Source of the DNA: Actinocatenispora thailandica | GTDB taxonomy: Bacteria > Actinomycetota > Actinomycetes > Mycobacteriales > Micromonosporaceae | Assembly (NCBI RefSeq): GCF_016865425.1 | Contig: NZ_AP023355.1 | Coordinates: 5,206,198-5,270,197, forward strand | Length of the DNA stretch: 64,000 nucleotides | Direction: 5' to 3' | In this document: positions 62,855 to 64,000 of the stretch, one piece after another | Position numbering within the stretch: position 1 is the stretch's first letter | How the letters are laid out: each line of letters opens with the position of its first letter | Program-made: the position numbers and the translations under genes | Notes under the pieces: model-generated | The model's input: the letters and a program-made list of their open reading frames with translations, nothing else | What the model was told of the DNA's origin: nothing | Database searches by the model: none

Positions 62855-62900
62855 TTCACAGATCGGTGTACCGTGGTTCGGGTTCACAGATCAGTATACC
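62855..62900. promoter_or_regulatory. Direct-repeat operator between tetR and the dehydrogenase gene
   Basis: TTCACAGATC(G/A)GT(G/A)TACC occurs at 62855-62872 and 62883-62900, a period of 28 bp. Each copy contains a near-palindromic GGTGTACC or GTATAC core. The position between the divergent genes suggests the TetR binding sites, with TATACC also serving as a -10. Confidence 0.55.
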
Positions 62901-62913
62901 TAGGGGGTCAGGC

Positions 62914-64000
62914 GTGAGCGCGTCCTCGACCATGCGAGCAGTGCGGATCATCGAACACGGCGGGCCGGAGGTCCTCCGCACGACGGAGGTGGCCGTGCCG
63001 GTCCCCCGGGCCGGCGAGGTGCTGGTGCGGGTCGCCGCGGTGGCCCTCAACAACACGGACCTGTGGACCCGGGAGGGCGCGTACGGTCGCCCGGGTGAGC
63101 CCGCCGCCCGGTCCGGCTGGCGCGGGCCGATCGCCTTCCCCCGCACCCAGGGCGCCGACGTGGCCGGTCGAGTTGCCGCGGTCGGCCCCGGCGTGCCGGG
63201 AAGCCTGGTCGGGCGCCGGGTGGTCGTCGATCCGGCGATCTACGCGGGTGAGGGGCCGGACGCGAACCCGGTGGGCCTGATGGGCAGCGAGCGCGACGGC
63301 GGGTACGCCGAGTACGTCACGGCGCCCGCGCAGCAGGTCCATGACGTGACGGAGTCCCCACTCACCGACGACCAGCTCGCGACACTGCCGACCGCCTACG
63401 GGACGGCACTGGGGATGATCGAGCGCGGCCGGCTTCGCGACGGCGAGACCGCCCTGATCTCCGGGGCGTCCGGCGGTGTGGGCATCGCGCTGGTCCAACT
63501 CGCCCAGGCCCGCGGAGCACGAGTGGTTGCCATCAGCAGCGGCGCCAAGATCGGCGTACTGCGCGAAGCCGGGGTACGGCACGTCGTCGACCGGGCGGCG
63601 GACGTGGCCGAGCAGGTTCGTGCCGCCGCCCCCGACGGCGTCGACGTGGTGCTCGACGTGGTCGCCGGCGATCTGCTCAGCGACGGGCTGCCGCTGATGC
63701 GGGAGGGCGGCCGGTGGGTGGTCGCCGGTGCACTGGGTGGATACGGCGTGGCCTTCGACGTGCGCCGGCTGTACCTGCACAACGCGCAGGTCATCGGATC
63801 GGCGATGCACACGCGCACCCACTTCGCACTGCTCATGGAGCTGGCCCGGCGCGGCGCGATCCGGCCCGTCGTCGCCGCGACGTTCCCCCTGCAACAGGCG
63901 GCTCGGGCGCAGGAACAGCTCGCCCGCCGACGCCACGTCGGCAAGATCGTCCTGCACCCCGGACAGGCATCCACACCGGCAGCGGCTCCGGTGGACCGCG
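62914..64000 (+). CDS. Zinc-type alcohol dehydrogenase / quinone oxidoreductase-like protein (runs off the window)
   Basis: Open frame from GTG 62914 to the window end, 362 codons, no stop yet; homologues are about 330-360 aa, so only a few residues are missing. MDR superfamily pattern: MRAVRIIEHGGPEVLR, VLVRVAAVALNNTDLWTREG, PRTQGADVAGRVAAVGPGV, and the NADP-binding ALISGASGGVGIALVQLAQARGA (quoted in part: GASGGVGIA). The GVDVVLDVVAG and HVGKIVL segments complete the fold. The catalytic Cys/His zinc ligands are not conserved, so it is quinone-oxidoreductase-like. It is probably controlled by the divergent TetR. Confidence 0.92.
   Translation, partial: MSASSTMRAVRIIEHGGPEVLRTTEVAVPVPRAGEVLVRVAAVALNNTDLWTREGAYGRPGEPAARSGWRGPIAFPRTQGADVAGRVAAVGPGVPGSLVGRRVVVDPAIYAGEGPDANPVGLMGSERDGGYAEYVTAPAQQVHDVTESPLTDDQLATLPTAYGTALGMIERGRLRDGETALISGASGGVGIALVQLAQARGARVVAISSGAKIGVLREAGVRHVVDRAADVAEQVRAAAPDGVDVVLDVVAGDLLSDGLPLMREGGRWVVAGALGGYGVAFDVRRLYLHNAQVIGSAMHTRTHFALLMELARRGAIRPVVAATFPLQQAARAQEQLARRRHVGKIVLHPGQASTPAAAPVDR

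Noticed and set aside
1-64000. tRNA, rRNA or riboswitch genes
   Set aside because: I saw no tRNA-like T-loop/anticodon arrangement, rRNA signature or known riboswitch core by reading; a covariance-model search would be needed to exclude small RNAs.

Overview
The window is very GC-rich throughout. Strong G/C in codon third positions, frequent GTG starts, ATGA/TGATG stop-start overlaps and the protein families present all indicate an actinomycete chromosome. A Micromonosporaceae-like origin is a guess from gene style, not something the sequence proves.

Layout. (1) 1-8.8 kb: the N-terminal part of a LuxR-type AAA regulator, then a coupled pair predicted to inactivate both streptogramin classes (a Vat-like acetyltransferase and a Vgb-like lyase) with a DUF3224 protein and an alpha/beta hydrolase. 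These are followed by a two-component system, an MscS channel and an FCD-domain protein without an HTH. (2) 8.9-28 kb: an extracellular contractile injection system (eCIS, phage-tail-like) locus. A long minus-strand operon encodes sheath, tube proteins, a DUF6760 mini-protein, a Pro-rich protein, a tube/CIS-tube fusion, a VgrG-like spike, gp25, gpJ and gpI-like baseplate proteins, and a membrane-anchored zinc-ribbon protein. Divergent from it are a DUF4255 (Afp16-like) protein, a large secreted beta-propeller protein and a coiled-coil membrane protein. (3) 28.1-36.5 kb: a compact minus-strand operon of seven genes inside the eCIS neighbourhood: Trp-rich repeat protein, GNAT, acidic protein, 45-aa protein, Lys-rich coiled-coil protein, an A-T-C NRPS and a cytochrome P450. 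(4) 36.8-40.7 kb: a DUF4280 PAAR-like protein and two regulators (a LuxR-type, and a STAND ATPase with a BTAD domain). (5) 40.8-44 kb: a decayed strip with a truncated RarD-type permease, a broken TPM-domain gene, an IS21-type IstB tail, an orphan two-repeat type I-E-like CRISPR, a LuxR-ATPase stub and a 46-bp tandem repeat. (6) 44.1-46.5 kb: a fulvocin C-related protein and a secreted S1 protease sharing a strong hairpin. (7) 46.8-57.6 kb: a six-gene glycan operon (solute-binding protein, two permeases, GH38, GH2, sulfatase) with a divergent ROK regulator. (8) 58-64 kb: an SNF2 helicase with a SWIM protein, then a TetR regulator divergent from a quinone-oxidoreductase-like dehydrogenase that runs off the window.

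How they work together. The eCIS set covers sheath, tube, hub, spike, wedge and cap functions, but I could not find a canonical AAA+ ATPase, a DUF4157 protein or a tail fibre. The 28-36.5 kb operon is the most unusual part. Its NRPS and P450 look like an aminoacyl-carrier tailoring pair, translationally coupled to an unknown Lys-rich protein, so it may modify or accompany an eCIS cargo; that is inference.

Caution. Four genes (zinc-ribbon protein, NRPS, acidic protein, GH38) each read as 3n+2 from natural start to natural stop, so each looks like an intact gene lacking one base, mostly near short C/G runs. This may be sequencing or assembly error rather than real inactivation.
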